DNA of 64,000 bases from Streptomyces sp. NRRL S-118 (GTDB lineage: Bacteria > Actinomycetota > Actinomycetes > Streptomycetales > Streptomycetaceae): contig NZ_KL591013.1 in assembly GCF_000716335.1 (NCBI RefSeq), forward strand, positions 62,001-126,000. Reading direction: 5' to 3'. The notes beneath the pieces are model-generated. The model did not search any database and was not told where the DNA came from. It was given only the letters and a program-made list of their open reading frames with translations. This document shows, piece by piece, positions 36,773 to 46,028 of this stretch (position 1 is the stretch's first letter; the number at the start of each line of letters is the position of its first letter). A program made the translations under genes and the position numbers.

Positions 36773-37654
36773 ATGACGACAGCCGAGACCGTCCCGTTCC
36801 GCTTCTTCGCCCTCCAGGTCGACCGGACGCGGCGGCTCGGCCCGTCGCTCGTCCGCGTCACCTTCACGGGCGTGACCGCCGGGGAGCTGAAGGGCTTCGC
36901 CTCGGGCGGCCGCGACCAGTCGCTGTCCCTGTTCCTGCCGCACCCCGGCCAGCCGGAGCCGGTCCTGCCGCCGCTGGACACCGACGACCTGTACGCGGTC
37001 CTCGGCGCCTGGCGCGCCATGCCCGACGACGTACGGGCCGTCATGCGCTCGTACTCCGTGCGCGAGCAGCGCCTGACCGAGGACGGGACGACCGAGGTCG
37101 ACATCGACTTCGCCGTCCACGAGGACGGCGGACCGGCCTGCCGCTGGGCCCAGAACGCCACCGCGGGCGACCGCGTGGTCGTCCTCGGCCCGGCCGTCGC
37201 CGACAACACCGGTGTGCGCTTCCGGCTCCCCGAGGACGCCGACGAGGTGCTGATCTGGGGCGACGAGACGGCGCTGCCCGCCGCCTCGTCGATCCTGGAG
37301 TCGCTGCCGGCGGGCCTGCGGGCCCAGGTGTGGCTCGAAGTGCCGTACGCGGCGGACCGCCTGGAGCTGGCGACGGAGGCGGACGCGACCGTCACCTGGC
37401 TCGTCCGGGAGGAGGGCGCGCCCGGTGCCGTCGAGGCCGTGCGCGCCACCGAGCTGTGGGGCTCCGCGCCGTACGCCTGGATCGCGGGCGAGTCCGGGTC
37501 GGTCAAGGCGCTGCGCCGCCACCTGGTGAACGAGCGCGGACTGGACCGCAGGCGCGTGACGTTCGTCGGTTACTGGCGCAAGGGCCTGAGCGAGGACGCC
37601 CTGCGCGAGGCGCCGGAGCCGTCCGACGACGAGCCGTCCGGCGACGCGGCGTAA
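36773..37654 (+). CDS. desF: Siderophore-interacting flavoprotein reductase DesF
   Basis: A 293-aa protein of the ViuB/SIP family, ATG 36773. FAD-binding barrel with MRSYSVREQR (the RxYS FAD motif) and GDRVVVLGPA, then an NAD(P)H-binding C-terminal half (LIWGDETALPAASSILESL; PYAWIAGESGSVKALRRHL; VTFVGYWRKGLSEDA). Reduces the iron of imported ferric siderophore so that iron is released in the cytoplasm. Operon with desE; the acidic C-terminal tail (DDEPSGDAA) is typical. Confidence 0.93.
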   Translation: MTTAETVPFRFFALQVDRTRRLGPSLVRVTFTGVTAGELKGFASGGRDQSLSLFLPHPGQPEPVLPPLDTDDLYAVLGAWRAMPDDVRAVMRSYSVREQRLTEDGTTEVDIDFAVHEDGGPACRWAQNATAGDRVVVLGPAVADNTGVRFRLPEDADEVLIWGDETALPAASSILESLPAGLRAQVWLEVPYAADRLELATEADATVTWLVREEGAPGAVEAVRATELWGSAPYAWIAGESGSVKALRRHLVNERGLDRRRVTFVGYWRKGLSEDALREAPEPSDDEPSGDAA

Positions 37655-37714
37655 CGCAGATCACGTTGTAACTGCCGTGCCCCGTGGGGGGCGAGGGAAG
37701 ATTGCGCGTTGAAC

Positions 37715-37733
37715 TTAGGTTAGGCTAACCTCA
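37715..37733. promoter_or_regulatory. Iron box (DmdR1/IdeR) upstream of desA
   Basis: TTAGGTTAGGCTAACCTCA matches the 19-bp consensus at 17 positions, about 80 bp before desA. It controls the biosynthetic operon desABCD separately from desEF. Confidence 0.93.
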
Positions 37734-37809
37734 GTTCGAACGTCGCCCCTCGCCCCCCTCTCCATGTCCCGGGGGGCCGACAACCCCCCTGTCCCCGGAA
37801 GGACATCGC

Positions 37810-39252
37810 ATGCGCTCGCACCTGCTCAATGACGCGACGGCGGACCAGTACCGGCGCTGTGTCACCGAAGGAGTCGAGCGGGTGGCGACCAAACTCGCCT
37901 CCACCCAGCGGCCGTTCACCGGCGTCACCCCGGACGAGCTGGCGCCCCTCGTCGCCGCGGTCGACCTCGACCAGCCGCTCGGCGACGCCTCCGCCGCGCT
38001 CGACGAGCTGGAGCAGGTCTACCTGCGCGACGCCGTCTACTTCCACCACCCCCGCTACCTCGGCCACCTCAACTGCCCGGTCGTCATCCCGGCGGTGCTC
38101 GGCGAAGCGGTCCTCTCCGCCGTCAACTCCTCGCTGGACACCTGGGACCAGAGCGCGGGCGGCACCCTCATCGAGCGCCGCCTGATCGACTGGACGGCCG
38201 GCCGCATCGGCCTGGGCCCCGCCGCCGACGGCATCTTCACCAGCGGCGGTACGCAGTCCAACCTCCAGGCGCTGCTCCTCGCCCGCGAGGAGGCCAAGAC
38301 GGACGACCTGGCGAAACTGCGGATCTTCACCTCCGAGTGCAGCCACTTCAGCGTCCAGAAGTCCGCCAAACTCCTCGGCCTGTCCCCGCAGGCGGTCGTC
38401 GCCGTCCCCACCGACCGCGACAAGCGGATGCAGTCCGTCGCCCTCGCCGCCGAGCTGGAGCTGTGCGCCGCCCAGGGCCTGACGCCGATGGCGATCGTCG
38501 CCACCGCCGGCACCACCGACTTCGGCTCCATCGACCCGCTGCCCGAGATCGCCGAACTGGCCGCCCAGTACGGCGCCTGGATGCACGTCGACGCCGCCTA
38601 CGGCTGCGGTCTGCTGGTCTCCCCCACCCGCCGCGGGCTCCTCGAGGGCATCAAGCGCGCCGACTCCGTCACGGTCGACTACCACAAGTCCTTCTTCCAG
38701 CCGGTCAGTTCCTCCGCCGTGCTGGTCCGGGACCGGGCGACGCTCCGCCACGCCACGTACCACGCGGACTACCTCAACCCGCGGCGCACCGTGGAGGAGA
38801 GGATCCCCAACCAGGTCGACAAGTCGCTGCAGACCACCCGCCGCTTCGACGCGCTCAAGCTCTGGATGACGCTGCGCGTCATGGGCGCGGACGGCGTCGG
38901 GCAGCTCTTCGACGAGGTCTGCGACCTCGCCGCGGCCGGCTGGGACCTGCTCGCCGGCGACCCGCGCTACGACGTCGTCGTCCAGCCCTCCCTGTCCACC
39001 CTGGTCTTCCGCTACATCCCGGCCGACGTCACCTCCCCCACGGAGATCGACCGCGCCAACCTGCACGCCCGCAAGGCGCTGTTCGCCTCGGGCGAGGCCG
39101 TGGTCGCCGGTACGAAGGTCGACGGCCGCCAGTACCTCAAGTTCACCCTGCTCAACCCTGAGACGACCGTGCACGACATCGCCGCCGTCCTCGACCTGAT
39201 CGCCGGCCACGCCGAGCAGTACCTTGGAGAGAACCTTGTCCACGCCTCTTGA
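37810..39252 (+). CDS. desA: PLP-dependent lysine decarboxylase DesA
   Basis: A 480-aa group II decarboxylase. Landmarks: [42 protein letters not shown] (Asp to the pyridine N) and [10 protein letters not shown] with the PLP lysine K293. Converts lysine to cadaverine, first step of desferrioxamine synthesis. ATG 37810 follows a GGAAGG. Iron-controlled by the box at 37715. Its end overlaps the desB start, so the pathway is translationally coupled. Confidence 0.95.
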   Translation: MRSHLLNDATADQYRRCVTEGVERVATKLASTQRPFTGVTPDELAPLVAAVDLDQPLGDASAALDELEQVYLRDAVYFHHPRYLGHLNCPVVIPAVLGEAVLSAVNSSLDTWDQSAGGTLIERRLIDWTAGRIGLGPAADGIFTSGGTQSNLQALLLAREEAKTDDLAKLRIFTSECSHFSVQKSAKLLGLSPQAVVAVPTDRDKRMQSVALAAELELCAAQGLTPMAIVATAGTTDFGSIDPLPEIAELAAQYGAWMHVDAAYGCGLLVSPTRRGLLEGIKRADSVTVDYHKSFFQPVSSSAVLVRDRATLRHATYHADYLNPRRTVEERIPNQVDKSLQTTRRFDALKLWMTLRVMGADGVGQLFDEVCDLAAAGWDLLAGDPRYDVVVQPSLSTLVFRYIPADVTSPTEIDRANLHARKALFASGEAVVAGTKVDGRQYLKFTLLNPETTVHDIAAVLDLIAGHAEQYLGENLVHAS

Positions 39253-40498
39253 TTTCATCGGTATCGGACTGGGTCCGTTCAACCTCGGCCTCGCCTGCCT
39301 GACGGAGCCGATCGACGAGCTGAACGGCCTCTTCCTGGAGTCCAAGCCGGACTTCGAGTGGCACTCGGGAATGTTCCTCGAAGGCGCCCACCTCCAGACG
39401 CCGTTCATGTCGGACCTCGTCACCCTCGCCGACCCGACGTCGCCGTACTCCTTCCTCCAGTACCTCAAGGAGAACGGCCGGCTGTACTCGTTCTACATCC
39501 GCGAGAACTTCTATCCGCTGCGGACCGAGTACAACGACTACTGCCGCTGGGCCGCCGCCAAGCTGAGCAGCATCCGCTTCGGCACGACCGTGACGACGGT
39601 CGAGTTCGACGAGGAGGCGGGTCTGTACGCGGTCGCCACCGAGGGCGGAGAATCGTTCCTGGCCCGCCACCTCGTGCTGGGTACCGGCACCCCGCCGTAC
39701 ATCCCGGACGCCTGCCGGGACCTGGAGGGCGACTTCATCCACAACTCGCGCTACCTCCCCCACAAGGAAGCGCTGCAGAAGAAGAAGTCGATCACCCTCG
39801 TCGGCAGCGGCCAGAGCGCGGCGGAGATCTACTACGACCTGCTCGGCGAGATCGACGTCCACGGCTACAAGCTGAACTGGGTCACCCGCTCCCCGCGGTT
39901 CTTCCCGCTGGAGTACACCAAGCTCACCCTGGAGATGACCTCCCCGGAGTACATCGACTACTTCCACGCCCTGCCGGAGGCCACCCGCTACCGGCTGGAG
40001 ACGCAGCAGAAGGGCCTGTTCAAGGGCATCGACGGCGAGCTGATCGACGCGATCTTCGACCTGCTGTACCAGAAGAACATCGCCGGCCCGGTCCCGACCC
40101 GCCTGCTCACCAACTCGTCGCTGAACACCGCGACGTACGAGAACGGCACGTACGTCCTCGGCCTGCGCCAGGAGGAGCAGGGCAAGGACTACGAGATCGA
40201 GACCGAGGGCCTGATCCTGGCCACCGGCTACAAGTACGTCACGCCCGCGTTCCTGGAGCCGGTGCGCGACCGCATCCGCTGGGACGGCCAGGGCCGCTTC
40301 GACGTCGCCCGCAACTACTCCATCGACACCACCGGCCGCGGCATCTTCCTGCAGAACGCCGGCGTGCACACCCACTCGATCACCAGCCCCGACCTGGGCA
40401 TGGGCGCCTACCGCAACGCGTACATCATCGGCGAACTGCTGGGCTCCGAGTACTACCCCGTCGAGAAGACCATCGCGTTCCAGGAGTTCTCCGTATGA
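39236..40498 (+). CDS. desB: Cadaverine N-hydroxylase DesB
   Basis: A 420-aa flavin monooxygenase of the IucD/ornithine hydroxylase family. FAD motif [12 protein letters not shown] at residues 9-20, NADPH motif [15 protein letters not shown], and the C-terminal ILATGYKY motif. It N-hydroxylates cadaverine. The rare TTG start at 39236 is supported by GGAG 6 nt upstream and the family start [13 protein letters not shown]; a TTG at 39224 is an alternative. It overlaps desA by 17 bp, and its stop overlaps desC (ATGA). Confidence 0.94.
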   Translation: MSTPLDFIGIGLGPFNLGLACLTEPIDELNGLFLESKPDFEWHSGMFLEGAHLQTPFMSDLVTLADPTSPYSFLQYLKENGRLYSFYIRENFYPLRTEYNDYCRWAAAKLSSIRFGTTVTTVEFDEEAGLYAVATEGGESFLARHLVLGTGTPPYIPDACRDLEGDFIHNSRYLPHKEALQKKKSITLVGSGQSAAEIYYDLLGEIDVHGYKLNWVTRSPRFFPLEYTKLTLEMTSPEYIDYFHALPEATRYRLETQQKGLFKGIDGELIDAIFDLLYQKNIAGPVPTRLLTNSSLNTATYENGTYVLGLRQEEQGKDYEIETEGLILATGYKYVTPAFLEPVRDRIRWDGQGRFDVARNYSIDTTGRGIFLQNAGVHTHSITSPDLGMGAYRNAYIIGELLGSEYYPVEKTIAFQEFSV

Positions 40499-41052
40499 GC
40501 ACCACCACGACCCGCGCCATCGGGACCTTCGCGTTCCGGCCCCTCGACCCGCTCGCGGACGGCGAACTGGTCCACTCCTGGGTCACCCACCCCAAGGCCG
40601 CCTTCTGGCTGATGGGGGACCACTCCGTCGCCGACGTGCAGCGCGAGTACATGGCGATCGCCGCCCACGAGCACCACGACGCCTTCATCGGGCTGCACGA
40701 CGGCGAGCCGGCCTTCCTGATGGAGCGCTACGACCCCGCGAAGGTCGAGCTGGTCGGCCTGTACCAGGCGCGGCCCGGCGACGTCGGCATGCACTTCCTG
40801 GTCGCCCCGACCGACACCCCGCTGCACGGCTTCACGCGCGCCGTCATCACCGCCGTGATGGCCGAGCTGTTCCGCGATCCGGCCACCGAGCGGGTCGTCG
40901 TCGAGCCCGACGTCCGCAACGAGGCCGTCCACGCCCTGAACGCGGCCGTCGGTTTCGAGATCGTCGAGCGGATAGCCAAGCCGGAGAAGGACGCGTACCT
41001 CAGCGTGTGCACCCGCGAGCAGTTCCTGGCCGCCGTGGGGGCCGCCCGATGA
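40495..41052 (+). CDS. desC: Acyltransferase DesC
   Basis: A 185-aa GNAT-fold protein (AlcB/IucB-like) with [45 protein letters not shown] and [24 protein letters not shown], the CoA-binding region. It acylates N-hydroxycadaverine with succinyl-CoA (or acetyl/myristoyl-CoA) to give the hydroxamate building blocks. Start and stop both overlap neighbours by 4 bp (ATGA on each side). Confidence 0.94.
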   Translation: MSTTTTRAIGTFAFRPLDPLADGELVHSWVTHPKAAFWLMGDHSVADVQREYMAIAAHEHHDAFIGLHDGEPAFLMERYDPAKVELVGLYQARPGDVGMHFLVAPTDTPLHGFTRAVITAVMAELFRDPATERVVVEPDVRNEAVHALNAAVGFEIVERIAKPEKDAYLSVCTREQFLAAVGAAR

Positions 41053-42833
41053 ACCGGGCCGACGTCGTGGACCCGGTCGCGCACCTCACGCCCGACCGCT
41101 GGGCGCACGCCAACCGCCTCCTGATCCGCAAGGCCCTCGCCGAGTTCGCCCATGAGCGCCTCCTCACGCCCGAGCCCCTCGGGGAGGGCCGCTACCGCGT
41201 CCTCAGCGACGACGGCACGACCGAGTACCGCTTCACCGCCGACCGGTACGCCCTCGACCACTGGCAGGTCGACGCCGCGTCCATCAGCCGCCACCAGAGC
41301 GGCGAGGAGCTTCCGCTCGACGCGCTGCGGTTCGTCATCGAGCTGCGCGGCTCGCTCGGCCTGAGCGACGAGGTCCTCCCGGTCTACCTGGAGGAGATCT
41401 CCTCCACCCTGTCGGGCACGGCGTACAAGTCGGCCAAGCCGCCGGTCCGGGCCTCCGAACTGGCGAAGGCCGACTTCCAGGCCGTCGAGACCGGCATGAC
41501 CGAGGGCCACCCGTGCTTCGTGGCCAACAACGGCCGTCTCGGCTTCGGCATCGACGAGTACCACGCCTACGCACCGGAGGCCGCGAGCCCTCTCCGGCTC
41601 GTCTGGCTGGCCGCCCGGCGCGACCGCACCACCTTCACGGCGGGCGAGGGCATCGAGTACGAGGCGTTCATCCGCGCCGAGCTCGGCGACACGACGGTGG
41701 ACGGCTTCGCCAAGACCCTGGCCGGCCTGGGCCTGGACTTCGCGGACTACCTCCTCATGCCGGTCCACCCCTGGCAGTGGTGGAACAAGCTGTCCGTCAC
41801 CTTCGCCGCCGAGATCGCCCAGCGGCGCCTGGTCTTCCTGGGCGAGGGCGACGACCGCTACCTGGCTCAGCAGTCGATCCGTACCTTCTTCAACACCACC
41901 GACCCCGCCAAGCACTACGTGAAGACGGCCATCTCCGTCCTCAACATGGGCTTCATGCGGGGCCTGTCCGCCGCCTACATGGAGGCCACGCCCGCCATCA
42001 ACGACTGGCTGGCGCACCTGATCGACGGCGACGACGTCCTGCGGGCGGCCCGCTTCTCGATCATCCGCGAGCGCGCGGCCGTCGGCTACCGCCACCTCGA
42101 GTACGAGGCGGCGACCGACCGGTACTCCCCGTACCGCAAAATGCTCGCCGCGCTGTGGCGCGAGAGCCCGGTACCGACGATCGAGGACGGCCAGCGCCTC
42201 GCCACCATGGCGTCGCTGCTGCACACGGACCACGAGGGCGCGTCCTTCGCGGGCGCGCTGATCGCCGAGTCGGGACTGGCCCCCACCGAGTGGCTGCGCC
42301 GCTACCTGGACGCGTACCTGCTGCCGATCCTGCACACCTTCTACGCCTACGACCTGGCGTGGATGCCGCACGGCGAGAACGTGATCCTGGTGATCGAGGA
42401 CGGCACGGTCCAGCGCGCGATCTTCAAGGACATCGCCGAGGAGATCGTGGTGATGGACGCCGACGCGGTGCTGCCGCCGGCCGTCGAGCGCATCCGGGCC
42501 GACGTGCCCGAGGACACGAAGCTGCTGTCCGTCTTCACCGACGTCTTCGACTGCTTCTTCCGCTTCCTGGGGGCGACGCTCGCCGCCGAGGGCGTGCTGG
42601 ACGAGGACGGCTTCTGGCGGACGGTGGCCGAGTGCGTGAAGGCGTACCAGGACGCGAAGCCGGAGCTGGCGGACAAGTTCCGGCAGTACGACATGTTCGC
42701 CGGGGAGTTCACGCTGTCCTGCCTCAACCGGCTCCAGCTGCGCAACAACAAGCAGATGGTGGACCTGTCGGACCCGTCGGCCGCGCTCCAGCTGATCGGC
42801 ACGCTGGAGAACCCGATCGCGCGGTTCGCGTAA
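41049..42833 (+). CDS. desD: NIS synthetase DesD
   Basis: A 594-aa IucA/IucC-family NRPS-independent siderophore synthetase. Landmarks: LLMPVHPWQWWNKLS, SIRTFFNTTDP, VKTAISVLNMGFMRGLS (nucleotide site) and the FhuF-like C-terminal part with YDLAWMPHGENVILVIEDGTVQRAIFKD. It condenses hydroxy-succinyl-cadaverine units and macrocyclises them to desferrioxamine E/B using ATP. Last gene of the operon; full length. Followed by a perfect 15-bp terminator. Confidence 0.95.
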   Translation: MNRADVVDPVAHLTPDRWAHANRLLIRKALAEFAHERLLTPEPLGEGRYRVLSDDGTTEYRFTADRYALDHWQVDAASISRHQSGEELPLDALRFVIELRGSLGLSDEVLPVYLEEISSTLSGTAYKSAKPPVRASELAKADFQAVETGMTEGHPCFVANNGRLGFGIDEYHAYAPEAASPLRLVWLAARRDRTTFTAGEGIEYEAFIRAELGDTTVDGFAKTLAGLGLDFADYLLMPVHPWQWWNKLSVTFAAEIAQRRLVFLGEGDDRYLAQQSIRTFFNTTDPAKHYVKTAISVLNMGFMRGLSAAYMEATPAINDWLAHLIDGDDVLRAARFSIIRERAAVGYRHLEYEAATDRYSPYRKMLAALWRESPVPTIEDGQRLATMASLLHTDHEGASFAGALIAESGLAPTEWLRRYLDAYLLPILHTFYAYDLAWMPHGENVILVIEDGTVQRAIFKDIAEEIVVMDADAVLPPAVERIRADVPEDTKLLSVFTDVFDCFFRFLGATLAAEGVLDEDGFWRTVAECVKAYQDAKPELADKFRQYDMFAGEFTLSCLNRLQLRNNKQMVDLSDPSAALQLIGTLENPIARFA

Positions 42834-42842
42834 CACAGGCCG

Positions 42843-42879
42843 GCCGGCGCCCGGGGGTACGGTCCCCCCGGGCGCCGGC
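42843..42879. terminator. Perfect bidirectional terminator after desD
   Basis: A 15-bp perfect stem (42843-42857 with 42865-42879; arms read GCCGGCGCCCGGGGG and its complement) around a 7-nt loop, between the convergent desD and GH20 stops. Confidence 0.88.
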
Positions 42880-42885
42880 TCGTTG

Positions 42886-44502
42886 CTACTCCGTGCGCCA
42901 GGGCACCTGCGGCGACCGGTGGAAGTCGACGCCCATCGCCTCCAGGCGCGGCCCCTGTCCTGCGAGCCGCTGGCGGTACGTCTCCCAGTCGTGCGCGGCG
43001 GCCGGGGACCAGCCCAGCTCCGCGGCGCCGAGCAGCCGCGGGAAGGCCATCCGGTCGATGTGCGCGCTCGACGAGACGGTCTCGGTCCACAGCGGCGCCT
43101 CGACCCCCCTGACGGCGCTCGCGGGCACTCCCGGCAGATAGGCGCCCGGGTCCCAGTCGTACGCGCGCCGCACTTCGACGTACCCGGCCCAGGACAGCCC
43201 GAGCGGGGTGTCCTTGGTGTACTTCATGTCGAGGTAGAGCCGGTCGGCGGGCGACAGGATCAGCCCCGTGCCGTTCTGCGCCGCCCGCGCCACCTTGGCC
43301 TTCTCGGCGTCGCCGGTGCGGTCCAGGCCCCAGTACTGCACGAGCGCGCCCGGGGCGGGGCGGGCGCCGGCGAGCTGGTGCCAGCCGATGACGGTCTTGC
43401 CGTACTTCGCGACGACCGGCTGCACCCGGTCCATGAAGGCGACGTAGTCCTCGTGGCTGGTGGAGTGCGCCTCGTCGCCGCCGATGTGGAGGTACCGGCC
43501 GGGGGTGAGCGCGGCCAGCTCGCGGATGACGTCGTCGACGAAGTCGTACGTGACGTCCTTGTTCACGCAGAGGCTGCTGAAGCCGACCTGCGTGCCCGTG
43601 TAGAGCGGCGGGGCGACGCCGTCGCAGTTCAGCTCCGCGTACGAGGCGAGGGCGGCGTTGGTGTGGCCGGGCATGTCGATCTCGGGCACGACCTCCAGGT
43701 GCCGGGAGGCGGCGTACGCGACGATCTCGCGGTACTGGGCCTTGGTGTAGAAACCGCCGGGCCCGCCGCCGACCTGCGTGGAGCCGCCGTACGCGGCCAG
43801 GCGCGGCCAGGAGTCGACGGCGATGCGCCACCCCTGGTCGTCGCTGAGGTGCAGGTGCAGCGTGTTGATCTTGTACAGGGCGATCTGGTCGATGTAGCGC
43901 TTGACCTGCCCGACGGTGAAGAAGTGCCGGGACACGTCGAGCATCGCGCCGCGGTAGCCGTACCGGGGCGTGTCGGTGACCGTGCCGCCGGCGACCGTCC
44001 AGGGCCCGGGCCGGGGGGTGTCGTGCTCCACCGCGGCCGGGAGCTGCTGGCGCAGCGTCTGGACGCCGTGGAAGAGCCCGGCGGGCGTGCGGGCGGTGAG
44101 GGTGACGCCCTGGCGGCCGGACTCCATGCGGTAGCCCTCGTCGCCCAGCTCCCGCCCGCGGGCGTCGAGCCGCAGCCGGATGCCGCCGCGGGCCTCGTCC
44201 TCGTCGACGACGGGCAGCGGGTAGCCGGTGGAGGGCCGCAGCACGGAGGCGAGGTACGCCCCGACGCGGCGCGCCGCGCGGGAGTCGGCGTCCACCCGGA
44301 TCGCGGTGCGTGCGGTGAGGGTGTACGGGCTCCCGGAGGGGCGTACGGAGGTGGGCGCGGGCACGATGTCGCCCAGCGGCCGGACGGCCGGCGCGGCGGC
44401 GGCCCCGTCCGGCGCGGCCCCGGTTCCGGCGACCCCGGCGGCCAGGACGAGCAGCAGCGAACCGAGGAGGCGGAGGCGGGGGATCGTTCTGTGCTGTCTC
44501 AC
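42886..44502 (-). CDS. Secreted GH20 beta-N-acetylhexosaminidase
   Basis: A 538-aa protein. GTG 44502 (VRQHRTIPRLRLLGSLLLVL) has AAGGGA 7 nt upstream; the frame runs on without a better start. Signal peptide ends near GAAPDGAAAAPA. GH20b N-domain (VRPLGDIVPAPTSV), then catalytic barrel with YRGAMLDVSRHFF, VVPEIDMPGH and HIGGDEAH, containing the D343-E344 catalytic pair. It releases GlcNAc from chitin oligomers. A DasR-like site lies 85-100 bp upstream, in agreement with GlcNAc control known for this orthologue in S. coelicolor. Confidence 0.92.
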   Translation of the reverse strand: MRQHRTIPRLRLLGSLLLVLAAGVAGTGAAPDGAAAAPAVRPLGDIVPAPTSVRPSGSPYTLTARTAIRVDADSRAARRVGAYLASVLRPSTGYPLPVVDEDEARGGIRLRLDARGRELGDEGYRMESGRQGVTLTARTPAGLFHGVQTLRQQLPAAVEHDTPRPGPWTVAGGTVTDTPRYGYRGAMLDVSRHFFTVGQVKRYIDQIALYKINTLHLHLSDDQGWRIAVDSWPRLAAYGGSTQVGGGPGGFYTKAQYREIVAYAASRHLEVVPEIDMPGHTNAALASYAELNCDGVAPPLYTGTQVGFSSLCVNKDVTYDFVDDVIRELAALTPGRYLHIGGDEAHSTSHEDYVAFMDRVQPVVAKYGKTVIGWHQLAGARPAPGALVQYWGLDRTGDAEKAKVARAAQNGTGLILSPADRLYLDMKYTKDTPLGLSWAGYVEVRRAYDWDPGAYLPGVPASAVRGVEAPLWTETVSSSAHIDRMAFPRLLGAAELGWSPAAAHDWETYRQRLAGQGPRLEAMGVDFHRSPQVPWRTE

Positions 44503-44586
44503 GAGCTGGTCCCTTCGACGGGCATCGCAACTGTGGTGCGGAGCAACCGAACGCTCACCATGGGTACCGTGCGCCTCAGGGCCGGT

Positions 44587-44602
44587 CAAGGTGTAGACCA
44601 TT
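44587..44602. promoter_or_regulatory. DasR-responsive element (dre)-like site
   Basis: CAAGGTGTAGACCATT; its 12-bp core AGGTGTAGACCA differs from TGGTCTAGACCA at two positions. Location upstream of a chitin-oligomer hydrolase is as expected for the GntR regulator DasR. Confidence 0.6.
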
Positions 44603-44719
44603 CCTGGGCCCGGGTCCGGGGCCCGGGCCGGACCCCCGGCGCGGATCCCCACCGGCTGCGGCCCGCGCAGTACGGGGCAGCCCGCCCGGCCCGGCGGCGC
44701 CGATGCCAGAATCCATGCC

Positions 44720-45607
44720 ATGGCGGAGATCATCCAGAAGGACGGGACCTGGAGTTTCGACGGGGACGTCATCCGAATCGTGCCGGGCACCGACAAGGGT
44801 GTCGGGCTGCTGCGCAGGACGCTCGGTGAGATCACCGTGCCGCTGCGGGCGGTGGCCGGGATCTCGTTCGAGGCGGGGAAGAAGTCGGGGCGGCTGCGGC
44901 TGCGCCTGCGGGACGGGGTCTGCCCGCTCCTGGCGATCACCGGGGGCCATCTGGAGGACGGCTCCGACCCGTACCGGCTCACCGTGGCGAACGACCGCGC
45001 CGGGGTCGCGGAGTACCTCGTGGACGAGGTGCGCAACGCGCTGCTGCTGGAGCAGGTGGACGGCGGGCCCGTCGACGCGTACCTCCTGCCCGGGCCGTCC
45101 CTCCCCCTCACCGTCGGCGCGGGGGACGGCACGGCGACCTTCGACGGCGAGCGCATCCGGCTGGAGTGGAACTGGAAGACGGAGGACTCCAAGGCCTCCG
45201 GCGGCGCCCGGACCATCGCGCTGGCCGACGTGGACGCCGTCGAGTGGCTGCCGGCCATCGGCCTGGAGAACGGCTACCTGCGCTTCCGGGTGGGCCGGGG
45301 CGGCACGTCGGCCGCTCCCCCGGCCCCCAAGTACGACCCGCACGCCGTCGAGCTGTGGGGCTTCCGCAAGGACCCGCTGATGGCGCTGGTGGGCGCGGCG
45401 GTGGTCGCCCGGATGCCCCACCCGAACGCGGCGAAGGCCACCGGGGAGCGCGTCCTGGCCCCGGCTCCCGTCCCCGCGCCGGCACAGGCGCCGGACCAGG
45501 ACGTACTGCTGCGCCGGCTGCGGGAACTGGGCGAGCTGCACCGGGCGGGGATACTGACGGACGAGGAGTTCACGACGGCCAAGCAGGCGGTGCTGCGGCA
45601 GCTCTAG
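44720..45607 (+). CDS. DUF4429 double-domain protein with C-terminal SHOCT
   Basis: A 295-aa cytosolic protein. Two DUF4429 (PH-like) modules: residues about 1-110 (WSFDGDVIRIVPG...ITVPLRAVAGISFE) and 130-225 (ATFDGERIRLEWNWK...IALADVDAVEW). A Pro/Ala linker (APAPVPAPAQAPDQ) leads to a SHOCT motif LRELGELHRAGILTDEEFTTAKQAVL at the end. SHOCT ends are thought to mediate oligomerisation. Function unknown; common in Streptomyces. Monocistronic by spacing; a perfect 20-bp palindrome follows 30 bp after its stop. Confidence 0.85.
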   Translation: MAEIIQKDGTWSFDGDVIRIVPGTDKGVGLLRRTLGEITVPLRAVAGISFEAGKKSGRLRLRLRDGVCPLLAITGGHLEDGSDPYRLTVANDRAGVAEYLVDEVRNALLLEQVDGGPVDAYLLPGPSLPLTVGAGDGTATFDGERIRLEWNWKTEDSKASGGARTIALADVDAVEWLPAIGLENGYLRFRVGRGGTSAAPPAPKYDPHAVELWGFRKDPLMALVGAAVVARMPHPNAAKATGERVLAPAPVPAPAQAPDQDVLLRRLRELGELHRAGILTDEEFTTAKQAVLRQL

Positions 45608-45637
45608 GCCGCGCCCCAAGCCGACGATCAGGAGTCG

Positions 45638-45657
45638 TCTGCCCGATATCGGGCAGA
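45638..45657. promoter_or_regulatory. Perfect 20-bp palindrome
   Basis: TCTGCCCGATATCGGGCAGA is a perfect inverted repeat without spacer, followed by AATTCTTGCG. It lies between the DUF4429 stop and the small gene before glmS. It could be an operator or, less likely because it has no loop and no T-run, a terminator. Confidence 0.55.
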
Positions 45658-45697
45658 ATTCTTGCGAAGCGACCCTCATAGCCCTCAGTATCTACGG

Positions 45698-45973
45698 GTG
45701 CTCGAACGCCGCCCGTCGCATGACGACCTCATCGACCACCTGGTGCGCAGCACCGCGCTCCCGCGCGGTGAGGCCGCCCGGGTGGTGCTCGACGTGCTGG
45801 CGTACTTCGACGAGACGACCGAGGAGTTCGTCCGCCGCCGCCATCGCGAGCTGCAGGCCGGCGGCGAGGTGAACTCCACGATCTTCGAGCGCATCGCGGC
45901 CGAGCTGCCGCACCGCGCCGTGGCGCCCCCGGAGCTCTCGCTCCGGCAGCTGCGCCGCATCGTCTACGGCTGA
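45698..45973 (+). CDS. Small conserved protein upstream of glmS
   Basis: A 91-aa protein from GTG 45698 (VLERRPSHDDLIDHLVRSTALPRGEAARVVLDVLAYF), all-helical by pattern, ending ELSLRQLRRIVYG. Neither this start nor TTG 45662 has a clear ribosome site. No domain is recognised; similar small proteins seem to occur before glmS in other streptomycetes. 55 bp before glmS, same strand, so co-transcription is likely. Function unknown. Confidence 0.65.
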   Translation: MLERRPSHDDLIDHLVRSTALPRGEAARVVLDVLAYFDETTEEFVRRRHRELQAGGEVNSTIFERIAAELPHRAVAPPELSLRQLRRIVYG

Positions 45974-46028
45974 TCCAGGGCCGGAGAAGGCCGGGCACAC
46001 CCGCAATCACTCGGAGGGGCAAAACTTT

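Noticed and set aside
35715..42833. Novel siderophore cluster
   Set aside because: Gene order and every motif match the known desferrioxamine locus desEFABCD.
45974..46028. glmS ribozyme
   Set aside because: The leader is only 55 bp and lacks the ribozyme core; the upstream small gene follows directly.
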